Shown here: positions 44,198-52,846 of the stretch, in pieces
How the letters are laid out: each line of letters begins with the position of its first letter
How positions within the stretch are numbered: the stretch's first letter is position 1
Source: VAXT01 sp963794605
GTDB lineage: Bacteria; Actinomycetota; Thermoleophilia; Gaiellales; Gaiellaceae
Assembly: GCA_963794605.1 (NCBI GenBank)
Contig: CAWCEN010000002.1
Location: forward strand, 1,054,001-1,118,000
DNA length: 64,000 nt
Reading direction: 5' to 3'
Notes under the pieces: model-generated
What the model saw: only the letters and a program-made list of their open reading frames with translations
Databases searched by the model: none
What the model was told of the DNA's origin: nothing
Program-made: the position numbers and the translations under genes

Positions 44198-44711
44198 CTA
44201 CTCCGGACTGCAAAGCGCCCGCCACCACTGCAGCTGCGAGGCCGGATCCTCGAACTCCTCCTCCCTCGCGATCACCCCTCCGACGATGTGTGGCCTCCGC
44301 GTTGGACGCGGAAGCCGCCACCGGCGATAGCGTTCTGCAGAAAGACCGGGTGGGCCTCGACCACAAGAGAACCGTCGGCGACGCAGGAGAGTCTCGTTGG
44401 CTCGAAGGTAGGTTGGGCCAGGTCTGCGCCTGTTGGCGTGTGGCGACGAAGCTCCTCGTCTGAAACTGCGACGCGCTCGGGCTTCCCGCATTCGACGGCG
44501 ATCTCCTCGCTCGATGCGTGGCCGAGGCCAGGCACGGAAAGCTTCTCGCCCGGACGGAACTCGACCTGGAAGTGCCCGCCCTTGCACGTCGCGCGGATGA
44601 CCCAGTAGCCGCCGGACGGATCGATGTCGTCGAGCGACTCGCGAGCACGCCGCTACCACTCCCACACCCGACGACGAGCGCGGCCATGCAGAGTATCGCG
44701 GCCCGGCGCAT
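44198..44711 (-). CDS. Hypothetical lipoprotein, two frameshifts
   Basis: ATG 44711 starts a lipoprotein signal peptide MRRAAILCMAALVVGCG, with lipobox LVVGC. The frame then shifts near 44640 to ESLDDIDPSGGYWVIRATCK, EFRPGEKLSVPGLGHASSEE and CVADGSLVVEAHPVFLQNAI, and again near 44275 to VIAREEEFEDPASQLQWWRA. Restored length about 171 residues with a Cys-containing globular domain on the outer face of the membrane. No family recognised. Confidence 0.6.
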
Positions 44712-44811
44712 CAGTCGTCGTGGCCTGACCGCGTCAGCGCTGACAACGCGTCCCCACGGCCGGGCTGGGCCGGCTTCGCGCGATCTCGGGGGTCTCGGCG
44801 ACCGTTCGTGC

Positions 44812-45383
44812 TTACCCTGCTGACTCGTAGGTGAGCACGGCGACTCCCGTGCTGGTCGTCTCGGCGCCCGCCAGCTTGAGGGAGACCTTCTCGTTCCCGT
44901 GTCGGAAGAGACTCTTCCCGCTTCCCAGGGCGACCGGAAAGACCATCAGCTGATATTCGTCGATCAGGTTCTGCGGCATGAGCGTGCTCAGGAGCTCGCC
45001 GCTGCCGTAGATCAGGATGTCCTGACCGGGCTCCTGCTTCAGCTTCCGAATTGCCTCCACCACATCTCCCCGAGAAGCCTCGCATTCCACTCGAGCGGCT
45101 CAGCCAGGTGCCTCGAGGCGACGAACTTCGGAAGGGCGTTCATCCTGACGGCGAAGTCGCCCTCCGTTTCTTCCATCGAGGGCCACGCGGCGGCGAAGCC
45201 TTCATATGTCACGCGCCCCAGCAACAGCGCGTCGCTCGCAAAGAGCTGGTCGGACTGATGCTTCGCCAGCTCATCGTTGAAGAAGGCGTTCGACCAGCCG
45301 CCTTCCTCGATCTCTCCCACACCGCCGGGATCCTGCATCACCCCATCCACGGTCACGTACTCCGCCGCAACGACTCTTCTCAT
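44812..45383 (-). CDS. RibD C-terminal / dihydrofolate-reductase-like protein, one frameshift
   Basis: From ATG 45383 (AAGGAGCG upstream): MRRVVAAEYVTVDGVMQDPG, LLLGRVTYEGFAAAWP, FVASRHLAEPLEWNARLL. The frame breaks near 45070; the other frame continues RGDVVEAIRKLKQEPGQDIL, IYGSGELLSTLMPQNLIDEY and FPVALGSGKSLFRHG. It is a paralogue of 12835-13404 with the same block order. One lost base restores about 190 residues. NADPH-dependent reductase of unknown substrate. Confidence 0.83.
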
Positions 45384-45561
45384 CTCACGCTCCTTGCTCG
45401 AGGTCTTCTGGAGGGCCCGTGCGGGCATTTCGAAACCAGCGTGGCCGATACTTCGCGCTCAGGGCGACTGATTCGGGGATGAGCGAATCTGCACACGAGT
45501 TTCGTTTCGGCTCTGACGGAATCTCTGGTGCGGCGCCCTGGCAGCGGGCATGATCGGGTAG

Positions 45562-46140
45562 ATGAGCGGGCCCGAAGATCTCGCTGCAATCGAGTTCGAG
45601 AGCCGCGTCGACACGACGCTCCAGACCTGCTGCGAGCTCGCACGCGCCTTGATCGGCGCGCACCAGGCGGCGATGAGCCTGATCGTCGGGGGCGACTGGG
45701 CGCACGCCCGCAAGTACTTCTCCCTCTCGGACAAGTACGCGGCGTTCCGCGACTTCAAAACGCCCGGGCGTGGCGTCGGCCTGCACGCCGTCGTGGTCGA
45801 GAAGAACATGGCGCTGCGACTCACGCAGGACGAGGTCGAGAGCCATCCGGAATGGCGCGGTTTCGCCGAAACCGCTGCCAGTCACCAGCCTCTGCGGGGC
45901 CTGCTCGCGGTGCCGATCGTGGGCGAGGACGGCCTGAACTACGGTCTCCTGCAGGTGTCGGACAAGGTCGACGGCACCGAGTTCGACGAAGACGACGAGC
46001 GCCGCCTCCAGCACCTCGCCTCTCTCGGCGCCGTCGCGCTCGACGCCCTTGCCAGGGTGCGCCGGCTACGCGCCGGCGAAGAGGTCCCGATCCTCGAGCA
46101 CGAGGACATGACGGACTTCGTGCGCATCGAAAGCGTGTAA
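45562..46140 (+). CDS. GAF-domain protein
   Basis: 192 residues, essentially one GAF domain: RVDTTLQTCCELARALIGAH, MSLIVGGDWAHARKYFSLSD, RLTQDEVESHPEWRGF and LLAVPIVGEDGLNYGLLQVS, with FDEDDERRLQHLASLGAVAL as the closing helix. It has no kinase or output domain. GAF domains bind cyclic nucleotides, haem or small ligands. The next gene, cysteine dioxygenase, begins within six bases, so the pair may be translated together. Free Cys pair CC in the first helix could be redox-active; inference. Confidence 0.82.
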   Translation: MSGPEDLAAIEFESRVDTTLQTCCELARALIGAHQAAMSLIVGGDWAHARKYFSLSDKYAAFRDFKTPGRGVGLHAVVVEKNMALRLTQDEVESHPEWRGFAETAASHQPLRGLLAVPIVGEDGLNYGLLQVSDKVDGTEFDEDDERRLQHLASLGAVALDALARVRRLRAGEEVPILEHEDMTDFVRIESV

Positions 46141-46145
46141 GGGCG

Positions 46146-46754
46146 ATGAATCTGGAGGCGGCACGGCGTCTAAACGACCAGACACTCATGATCGAACAGA
46201 CTCGATCGCGCCGGGAAACTCGAGGACTTCGAAGCCCTGGTGGCCGGGATTCGCACCGCGGTCGGCAGCCATGCCGACTGGCCGAGACCGCCCGGCTCGT
46301 GGCCGGGGAGCTCGAGCGCCATCTGCCGCCGCCCGAGATCCTCACCGAGCAGCAGCGCACAGGAGATTCATCCCGCTACACGAGCCATGTCCTCCACACG
46401 GAGCCGGACGGCGCTTTCTCCATTCTCGCGCTCGTCTGGCGTCCTGGGCAGACGACGCCGATCCACGACCACCTGACGTGGTGTGTCTTCGCCGTGATCC
46501 AGGGCATGGAGTACGAGGAGCTGTTCGCGCTCGACGAGGCGAATGAGTGCCTCGTCGAGGCGGGCAGCAACATCAACGAGACCGGTGACGTGAGCGGGTT
46601 CGCACCGCCCGGGGACATCCACCGCGTCCGGAACGCGGGCGATCGCACCGCAATCTCGATTCACGTCTACGGCACGGACGTCTCACGTGTCGGCTCGAGC
46701 GTGCGGCGCTACTACGACCTGCCCGTGCGGGCCGCCGCGGAGAGCGTCAGCTAG
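46146..46754 (+). CDS. Cysteine-dioxygenase family protein, compensating frameshifts
   Basis: Cupin-type iron enzyme that oxidises thiols such as cysteine to the sulfinate. The restored N-terminus reads MIEQ (ATG 46188) or begins at ATG 46146, then LDRAGKLEDFEALVAGIRTA and VGSHADWP, then ETARLVAGELERHLPP. This needs one base inserted near 46200 and one lost near 46285. The cupin is intact: PIHDHLTWCVFAVIQGMEYE gives two His ligands, and GDIHRVRNAG gives the third. Relatives of about 180-200 residues are frequent in actinobacteria. Follows the GAF gene after five bases. Confidence 0.85.
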   Translation: MNLEAARRLNDQTLMIEQTRSRRETRGLRSPGGRDSHRGRQPCRLAETARLVAGELERHLPPPEILTEQQRTGDSSRYTSHVLHTEPDGAFSILALVWRPGQTTPIHDHLTWCVFAVIQGMEYEELFALDEANECLVEAGSNINETGDVSGFAPPGDIHRVRNAGDRTAISIHVYGTDVSRVGSSVRRYYDLPVRAAAESVS

Positions 46755-47795
46755 GCGCCGGCTCGAGCTCGGCAGGCAGCCCGAACAACGGAAAGAGCTC
46801 GGGCGTGACGAATGCGGTGACCTCCTTGACGAGCCTGCCGTCGAGCGTGATGACGTCGATTGCGGATGCGCGGTAACGACCGGTCTCCGCGTCGAGCGAG
46901 TAGTACGCGAGCGCCGGCTGGCCGTTCGCGCTGATCGGCACCGTTCTCGCCTCCGGGCACTCCTCGATCGTGGTGCTCGCGAAGGAGGCGATCGTCTCAC
47001 GGCCGTGCCACCAGGCCGCCCAAGGTGGCATCGAGAAGACGGCGTCTTCGGCGAGCAGAGCGGCGACAGCCTCGACGTCGCGTCTCGCCCAGGCGTCGAC
47101 GTACGCTTCGACGAGCTCGCGGATGCCCTCGTCGCCGAGCGCCCGCAGAGTGGCCTGTTGGCTCCGCTCGGGAAGCCGCTCCTCCACGGTCTTGCGAGCA
47201 CGCTGGAGGGCGCTGTTCACCGACGCGACGGACGTGTCGAGCCGATCCGCTACCTCTCGAGCCGAGAAGCCGAGCACGTCGCGAGGACCAGGACCGCGCG
47301 CTGGTTGGCGGGGAGGTGCTGAAGCGCCGCGATGAACGCGAGCTCGACGGCTTCTCGCTGCTCGTACCGGGCTCCCGGGGCTGCGTATCCGTCGTCCACG
47401 CCAAACAGAGCGTCGGGATAGGGGTCGACCCACCTCGTTTCGACGAGCGGTGCCCCAACGTCGCTCGTCGATGTGAACGCAGGCCCGAGTTCGGCCGGAA
47501 GCACTCGCTTGCGCTGCTGCGAGCTCGCGTCGAGACAGACGTTCGTGGCGATCCTGTACAGCCAGGTGCGAACCGAGCTCCGTCCTCCGAACTGGCTCAG
47601 CCCGCGCCATGCCCTCAGGAACGTCTCCTGGAGCGCGTCCTCGGCATCCTGGAGCGAGCCGAGCATGCGGTAGCAGTGGGCATGGAGCAGTGATCGGTGC
47701 TCCTCGACGATCCGGCCGAATGCGTCTTCGTCGCCCCCGCGCGCCGCGTCGAGGAGCTCCCGCTCGTGCATTGCCGCTGTTGAGCTGACAGCCAT
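46747..47795 (-). CDS. ECF-like RNA polymerase sigma factor with SnoaL-type C-terminal domain, one frameshift
   Basis: Start ATG 47795 (GTG 47801 alternative). Sigma2: HCYRMLGSLQDAEDALQETF and LRAWRGLSQFGGRSSVRTWL. Sigma4: ALQHLPANQRAVLVL, then after a frame break near 47283 DVLGFSAREVADRLDTSVAS and VNSALQRARKTVEERLP. Residues 190-345 are an NTF2/SnoaL-like domain (VEAYVDAWARRDVEAVAALL, MPPWAAWWHGRETIASF), the layout of the SigJ/ECF41 and SigX5 types, where the tail tunes activity in place of an anti-sigma factor. One lost base restores the protein. No anti-sigma gene adjacent. Confidence 0.88.
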
Positions 47796-47852
47796 CCTCA
47801 CCAGGTTAGACGGGCACGGGGCGCCGAACTCATCGCGGTGAGGCCGTCCTCG

Positions 47853-48659
47853 TCAGCCACAGCAGTCGAACGCCGACCTCATCCGTTCGGGGCGCGGCCT
47901 GCGATCGTCGATGTACCTCGATCGGCGTGCGGCAAGCGTGGGTACGACCTTGAAGAGGCCGAGCGCCAGCAGAGCGACGAGCACACCGGCCAGCGAGTCG
48001 AGGAAGTAGTGGTTGCCGGTGGCCGTGACCGCAACCGCCATGACGACTGGATGCGCGGCGAAGAACCCGCGCGCGAGCATCGAGCTCGCAGCCCTCCATG
48101 CGACAAGGCCGACGAGCAGGCTCCAGCCGACGTGCATGCTGGGCATGGCCGCGTAGGGATTGAACGGGATGCCGGCGATCGAGCCGTGGTCATGGTCGAG
48201 CCCGACCGTGTCGGCGATGCCGAGCCCAGGCACGAGCCGGGGCGGGGCCACCGGGAGCGCCATGTGGACGACGACCGCGAGCGAGATCGACAGGAGGAGG
48301 AGCGAACGAAGTTCCCCGTAGAGGGGACGGTGCCAGACAGCGAGCCAGACGAGCACTCCGACGAGGAGCGGAGCGAAGCCCGCGAGGTAGTAGGCGGAAA
48401 GGGCGCCGTCGACGGCGCCGAAGGCGGTCTGGAGGCCGGCCTCATGGAAGACGCCGAGCGCCTCCTCGAGGTGGACGACGTCGCGCGCGTTCGCGACTGC
48501 TTCGTCTGGGCTCGCGATCGAGACCCCGCGCACTGCCAGGTAGAGCGCGTACACGAGGCCCCAGAGCAAGAGCTCGAACGCCGCGAACCGGGCGAGGTCG
48601 AACGCGCCGATTCGCGCTCGACCGGGGGCGGCGGGGGCGGTTGAAGTCCCCGCCGCCAT
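47853..48659 (-). CDS. PAP2 / inositol-phosphorylceramide-synthase-like membrane phosphatase
   Basis: 268 residues from ATG 48659, or 272 from GTG 48671, which overlaps the MmpL stop as GTGA. Six helices. Active-site motifs of the PAP2_3 group are present: VAPPRLVPGLG, AAMPSMHVGWSLLVGLVAW and TGNHYFLDSLAG, with catalytic His in each of the latter two. These enzymes transfer or remove phosphate on lipid head groups at the outer membrane face. Downstream of an MmpL exporter, which suggests processing of an exported lipid; inference. Confidence 0.87.
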   Translation of the reverse strand: MAAGTSTAPAAPGRARIGAFDLARFAAFELLLWGLVYALYLAVRGVSIASPDEAVANARDVVHLEEALGVFHEAGLQTAFGAVDGALSAYYLAGFAPLLVGVLVWLAVWHRPLYGELRSLLLLSISLAVVVHMALPVAPPRLVPGLGIADTVGLDHDHGSIAGIPFNPYAAMPSMHVGWSLLVGLVAWRAASSMLARGFFAAHPVVMAVAVTATGNHYFLDSLAGVLVALLALGLFKVVPTLAARRSRYIDDRRPRPERMRSAFDCCG

Positions 48660-48667
48660 CCCGGTTC

Positions 48668-50950
48668 TCACGCCTCGCTCGGCTCCGGCTGCGGCGCCTC
48701 GCCCACCGGTCGGCGCCGCTGCCCGTCGTGCGGCGGCTCGATCGTGATGTTCGGGAGCGCCTTGTCGAGCCAGCGCGGCATGTACCACGTGTGCTCTCGC
48801 AGCAACGTGAAGAGCGACGGCACGAGCGTCATCCGCACGATCAGTGCGTCGGTCAGGATCGCGACCGCGAGCAGCAGGCCGAACTCCTTCGGAATCCGGT
48901 CGGCGCTGAGGACGAACGCCGCGAAGACCGTGCCCATGATGATCGCCGCTGCGACGACGACCCGGCCGATCGCCGCCATCCCGTGCTCGATCGCAGGCCG
49001 GGTCTCGAGGCCGCTGACGTGCTCTTCCCGGATGCGGCTCATCAGGAAGACCATGTAGTCCATCGAGAGGCCGAACAGGATCGCGAACGCGATCGGAGGC
49101 ACGAACGTCTCGATCGGCCCCGTCCGGTCGAGGCCGGTCAGGCCCAGCAGGTGACCCTCCTGAACGACGAGCGTGAGCACGCCGAAGCCGACGAACGCGG
49201 ACAGGATCGTCGTGATCGCCGCCGTCAGCGAGATCACGATCGACCTGAAGGCCATCGCGAGCACGATGAAGGTGACGCCGATGATGTACAGCAGGAAGAG
49301 TGGGAGCCGCTCCATGATCCGGTCGGCGATGTCCTTGAAGGCAGCGGTCTGCCCGGAGACGTACGCGACCGCGTTGCCGCCTCCCGTCGCCGCCGGAACG
49401 ACGTTGTCGCGCAGGTGGTCGACGAGGTCGTCGGTCTTTGCGTCCTGGGGCGCGGACGTCGGCGTCACGAAGACGATCGCCACCGACTTGTTGTCGTTGA
49501 ACTGCGGCTTGCGGACGGACGCGACTCCGTCGAGCCGTTGCACGTCGTCGTAGATCCGCTGCGGCGCCTGCTGGTCGCCGTTCACGTCGACGACGATCGG
49601 GATCGGCCCGTTGAAGCCCTTGCCGAACCCTACGGCCAGTAAGTCGTATGCGCGCCGGGACGTCTGCTCCTTCGGCTGCGTTCCCTGGTCGGCTGCACCG
49701 AGCCGGACGAGCGCCGACGTCGACGCGAGTGCCAGGACGAGCACGAGGACGGCCGGAAAGACGAATCGCGCGTGCGCGGTCACGAATCGGCCCCAACGCG
49801 CGGCGAGGGTCTTCTGGCGACCGGCCTCGGAATCGTCGATCGGCCGCATGAACGGCACCTTCAGCCGGTCGATCTTGTGGCCGAGGAGCGCGAGCACCGC
49901 CAGCAGGAGCGAGTTGGCGATCAGCACGGTCGTCAGCACTCCGAGCGCTGAGCCGATGCCGAGCTTCGTCACGAAGTCGAGGCCGAAGAAGGCGAGACCG
50001 GTGACGGAGATGGCAACGGTCAAGCCGGCGAAGAGGACGGCGCGGCCCGCCGAAGCGCCGGCCTCCGCCGCCGCCTCCCGCGGCGGCAGCCCATCGTGCA
50101 AGAGCTGCCTGAAGCGGGTGACGATGAAGAGCGAGTAGTCGATCCCGACCCCGAGCCCGATCATGGAGACGAGGATCGGCGTGACCGTGTTGATGTCGGT
50201 CAGGCCGGCCAGGATGAACAGCAGGAGGAATGCAGTCGCGACAGCCGTGATCGCAAGTGCGATCGGGATCATCGTCGCCGAGAAGGTCCTGAAGACGAGG
50301 AGCAGGACGATGATCGCCGCGAGCAGGCCGAGCGTCTCCGAGGTTCCCTGCTCGACGGGCGGGAACTCGGCCTCGCCGTTGTACTCGACGGTGACGCCGG
50401 TGGTCCCGACCGTCTCCCGGACGGCGTCCTCGACGGCCACGACGGAATTGCGGTCGTCGTCGTAGATCACCCGGTCGAACTGGGCTTCGGAATACGCGAT
50501 CCGGCCGTCGTCCGAGAACGTGTTCTTGTTGAAGGGGTCCTCTACACTCTCGAGTCCGGCCTTGTCGTCGGTCGGCTTGAACTCGGGCGACCGGAGCTCC
50601 TCGACGGCGCTCTCGATCGCGGCCTTGCGCGCGGGGGTGTCGAGCCGCTGCCCGCTCGGCGCGGCGAAGACGATGTTGAGGACGCTGCCCTGCTCGGTCT
50701 GGAACTCGGACTCGATCAAGTCGGTCGCCTTCTGGGTGTCCGACCCTGGGATCTCGAACTCGTCGCGCAGGCTGCCTCCGACGGTCCCGACCAGGACGAT
50801 GAGCAGCGCGACGATCCCGATCCACGTGCCGACGACACGCCACGGGCGCCTGGTCATCGCATGCGCCCAGCGCGAGAGCGCGCCGGTCGAGAGCCGCTCG
50901 TGAGCGGCGCTGCGTCCTAAGGTGTCGGTCTCTCTCTCGTTTTCGGTCAT
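48668..50950 (-). CDS. MmpL-family RND transporter
   Basis: 760 residues from ATG 50950. Two repeated halves: LAAIIVLLLVFRTFSATMIP, GLGVGIDYSLFIVTRFRQLL and in the second half YIIGVTFIVLAMAFRSIVIS, FAILFGLSMDYMVFLMSRIR. The GxxxDY proton-relay motifs are intact in both halves (GVGIDY, GLSMDY). A large extracytoplasmic loop (about residues 50-205) includes SEFQTEQGSVLNIVFAAPS. Exports lipids or hydrophobic metabolites. Intact here, unlike the second MmpL at 39.7 kb. It lies between a small protein upstream and PAP2 downstream in a tightly spaced operon. Confidence 0.93.
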   Translation of the reverse strand: MTENERETDTLGRSAAHERLSTGALSRWAHAMTRRPWRVVGTWIGIVALLIVLVGTVGGSLRDEFEIPGSDTQKATDLIESEFQTEQGSVLNIVFAAPSGQRLDTPARKAAIESAVEELRSPEFKPTDDKAGLESVEDPFNKNTFSDDGRIAYSEAQFDRVIYDDDRNSVVAVEDAVRETVGTTGVTVEYNGEAEFPPVEQGTSETLGLLAAIIVLLLVFRTFSATMIPIALAITAVATAFLLLFILAGLTDINTVTPILVSMIGLGVGIDYSLFIVTRFRQLLHDGLPPREAAAEAGASAGRAVLFAGLTVAISVTGLAFFGLDFVTKLGIGSALGVLTTVLIANSLLLAVLALLGHKIDRLKVPFMRPIDDSEAGRQKTLAARWGRFVTAHARFVFPAVLVLVLALASTSALVRLGAADQGTQPKEQTSRRAYDLLAVGFGKGFNGPIPIVVDVNGDQQAPQRIYDDVQRLDGVASVRKPQFNDNKSVAIVFVTPTSAPQDAKTDDLVDHLRDNVVPAATGGGNAVAYVSGQTAAFKDIADRIMERLPLFLLYIIGVTFIVLAMAFRSIVISLTAAITTILSAFVGFGVLTLVVQEGHLLGLTGLDRTGPIETFVPPIAFAILFGLSMDYMVFLMSRIREEHVSGLETRPAIEHGMAAIGRVVVAAAIIMGTVFAAFVLSADRIPKEFGLLLAVAILTDALIVRMTLVPSLFTLLREHTWYMPRWLDKALPNITIEPPHDGQRRRPVGEAPQPEPSEA

Positions 50951-50954
50951 CCCC

Positions 50955-51194
50955 TCAGCCCTCCCTGGTCGATGCTCGTGCCTGTTCGGAGAGATCAGCC
51001 TCGAGATCGATCGCCGGCAGGCGTGAGGCCGCGTGAGCGAACCGCTCGCTGAACGCGCGGAAGACGTCCGGCTCGGCAACGTCGAGCTCGAGGTAGCGGC
51101 ACTGTCGGCCGTCGTTGACCATGACCTTCACTCGGTTGAGGGATCCGTTCCAGAGAAGCGCGACTTCGATGCCGTCACCCGCTCTTCGGGCCAT
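50955..51194 (-). CDS. Hypothetical 79-residue protein, paralogue of 52634-52846
   Basis: From ATG 51194 with GGAGAGAA upstream. The core GIEVALLWNGSLNRVKVMVN and a following LELDVAEPDVFRAFSERFAH align with the 70-residue protein at 52634-52846 (GTSVTLLWYEETNRVAVHVV, LELEVAGPDALDAFRHPYAY). Predicted as two or three strands then a helix. No Cys cluster, signal or membrane segment. It starts the MmpL-PAP2 unit, four bases before the MmpL start. Unknown function. Confidence 0.65.
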   Translation of the reverse strand: MARRAGDGIEVALLWNGSLNRVKVMVNDGRQCRYLELDVAEPDVFRAFSERFAHAASRLPAIDLEADLSEQARASTREG

Positions 51195-51346
51195 TTCTCT
51201 CCACACCTGTGCACTCGTGGACGTCACAGGCCTCCTTCGAGTCGTGTTGGCGATTCGCACCCAGGCTCGCAGTTCGGACGCTGGTCGCGGATGTGGTCAG
51301 CAGGCCTTTCGAGGTGGGGCTAACCCCACTTTCGCGGTCTACGCAG

Positions 51347-52588
51347 TTACGGCCGAAGGAACGCGAGCACCGCGAGCACGCGGCGGTGATCCTCGGGCGC
51401 GGGCGGCAGCCCCAGCTTCGCGAAGATGCTCGTGACGTGCTTCTCGACGGCGCGCGAGGTGATGAAGAGCGCCTCGCCGATCGCCTGGTTCGACCGGCCC
51501 TCGGCCATTAGCTCGAGAACCTCACGCTCCCGACGCGTCAGGCCCGCGAGGGGATCGTGCTCGGGTTTGTGGACGAGCTCCGTGACCAGGGATGGGTCAA
51601 GCGCGGAACCGCCCTTGGCCACTCGTCGCACCGCTCCCACGAACTCCTCGAGATCGGCAACTCGATCTTTCAGCAGGTAGCCGACGCCCTCTGCGCTCTC
51701 CGACAGCAACTCCATCGCATACATGGGCTCCACGTGCTGGGAGAGCACGAGCACGCCGACGCCCGGGTGCTTGGCGCGGATCTCCTGCGCGGCGCGGAGC
51801 CCTTCGTCGGTCTGCGTGGGCGGCATTCTGATGTCGATCACCGCCACGTCGGGGGCGTAGCTGCGCACCTTGAGCAGCAGGTCCTCCGCCGTGCCCGACT
51901 GACCGACGACGTCGAAGCCGGCCTCTGTCAGCAGCCGCGCGATCCCCTCGCGCAGCAGGACCCCGTCCTCGGCGAGGGCCACGCGCACGCTGCTGTCGTC
52001 CTTTTGTCGGTCTCCTCCCACGGGCTCGGCGCGGGCGTCCACGCTCAGCCCGAGACGCAACGGTGGAAACGTCATGACCGCGCCGCCGCCGACCAGCTGG
52101 AAGATGCGCTCTCGACCGTCGAGCCCTCTGAGCTCGTGTTCTCCGAGATCCTCGACCTCGACCTCTCCGACCATGTCGACGGTCGCCTGCGAGAGCAGGA
52201 CTTGGCCCCCGTGGCCCGCGGCGCAGAGACGGGCCGCGAGATGAACGTCGAGCCCGACGTAGTCGTCGTCCTCGATTGCCGGCTGGCCGGTGTGGATCCC
52301 GATCCGGACCCGCACCGGCCTCCCTCCTGGCCATGGGAGCCGGGCGTGGCCCTCCTGGATTGCGACTGCAGTCTCGACGCCGTCGGTAGCGCGCCGGAAG
52401 GCTAAAAGGAACTCGTCACCGCGGCAGTCGACCTCGTAGCCGTGATGCTCGTCGAGCGCCTCACGCACGAGACGCCGGTGGTCCGCGATCACGCCGACGT
52501 AGGAGTCACCGAGCTCACGGACGAGGCGAGTCGAGCCCTCGACGTCCGTGAAGACGAACGTCACGGTGCCCGTAGGCAGCTCGGGCAT
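51347..52588 (-). CDS. Class III cyclase-like domain fused to a NarL/LuxR response regulator
   Basis: 413 residues. Residues 5-170: EGST-type class III nucleotidyl cyclase domain (TVTFVFTDVEGSTRLVREL, RVRIGIHTGQPAIEDDDYVG, LAARLCAAGHGGQVLLS). The metal Asp positions are present (Asp15, Asp58), but His116 replaces the usual catalytic Asn (VHLAAR for VNxAAR) and the usual adenine-selecting Lys is absent. Residues 200-320: receiver, phospho-Asp near 252 in IDIRMPPTQTDEG and Lys in GYLLKDRVADL. Residues 345-410: LuxR HTH (LTRREREVLELMAEGRSNQA). Probably a degenerate cyclase domain used for sensing or dimerisation. Last gene of the signalling operon. Confidence 0.88.
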   Translation of the reverse strand: MPELPTGTVTFVFTDVEGSTRLVRELGDSYVGVIADHRRLVREALDEHHGYEVDCRGDEFLLAFRRATDGVETAVAIQEGHARLPWPGGRPVRVRIGIHTGQPAIEDDDYVGLDVHLAARLCAAGHGGQVLLSQATVDMVGEVEVEDLGEHELRGLDGRERIFQLVGGGAVMTFPPLRLGLSVDARAEPVGGDRQKDDSSVRVALAEDGVLLREGIARLLTEAGFDVVGQSGTAEDLLLKVRSYAPDVAVIDIRMPPTQTDEGLRAAQEIRAKHPGVGVLVLSQHVEPMYAMELLSESAEGVGYLLKDRVADLEEFVGAVRRVAKGGSALDPSLVTELVHKPEHDPLAGLTRREREVLELMAEGRSNQAIGEALFITSRAVEKHVTSIFAKLGLPPAPEDHRRVLAVLAFLRP

Positions 52589-52633
52589 GGCCCGAGTCTA
52601 GAGGCGATTCGGCTCCTTGACCGCCCTGCTCGC

Positions 52634-52846
52634 TCAGGCTGCCGCGAGCAGGCGGTAGGCGTACGGGTGCCGGAACGCGTCGAGCGCGTCGGGGCCGGCT
52701 ACTTCGAGCTCGAGCTCCTCACCGCTCTCGCCTTCGACCACGTGAACTGCGACGCGGTTCGTTTCCTCGTACCAGAGAAGAGTCACGGAGGTACCGCCGT
52801 CCTCCCGATGGTCGAGCTCGCGCGGCACTGTGAGTGTCTCGTTCAT
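52634..52846 (-). CDS. Hypothetical 70-residue protein, paralogue of 50955-51194
   Basis: The ATG overlaps the kinase stop (ATGA at 52846-52843). The central segment SVTLLWYEETNRVAVHVV and ESGEELELEVAGPDALDAFR predict strands and a helix. No signal peptide or membrane segment. It is encoded between a large sensor kinase and the cyclase-like/LuxR fusion. Its paralogue precedes an MmpL exporter 1.4 kb away. Family not recognised. Confidence 0.65.
   Translation of the reverse strand: MNETLTVPRELDHREDGGTSVTLLWYEETNRVAVHVVEGESGEELELEVAGPDALDAFRHPYAYRLLAAA

Noticed and set aside
45384..45561. A gene in the 178-base gap upstream of the GAF protein
   Set aside because: Only Arg-rich antisense frames are present; nothing protein-like or clearly structured was found.
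47853..50843. A very long open frame on the minus strand covering the MmpL gene
   Set aside because: Only its 3' part (47853-48659) is a real protein, the PAP2 phosphatase. The rest is Arg/Asp-rich out-of-frame translation of the MmpL gene, which has a much better protein sequence in its own frame.
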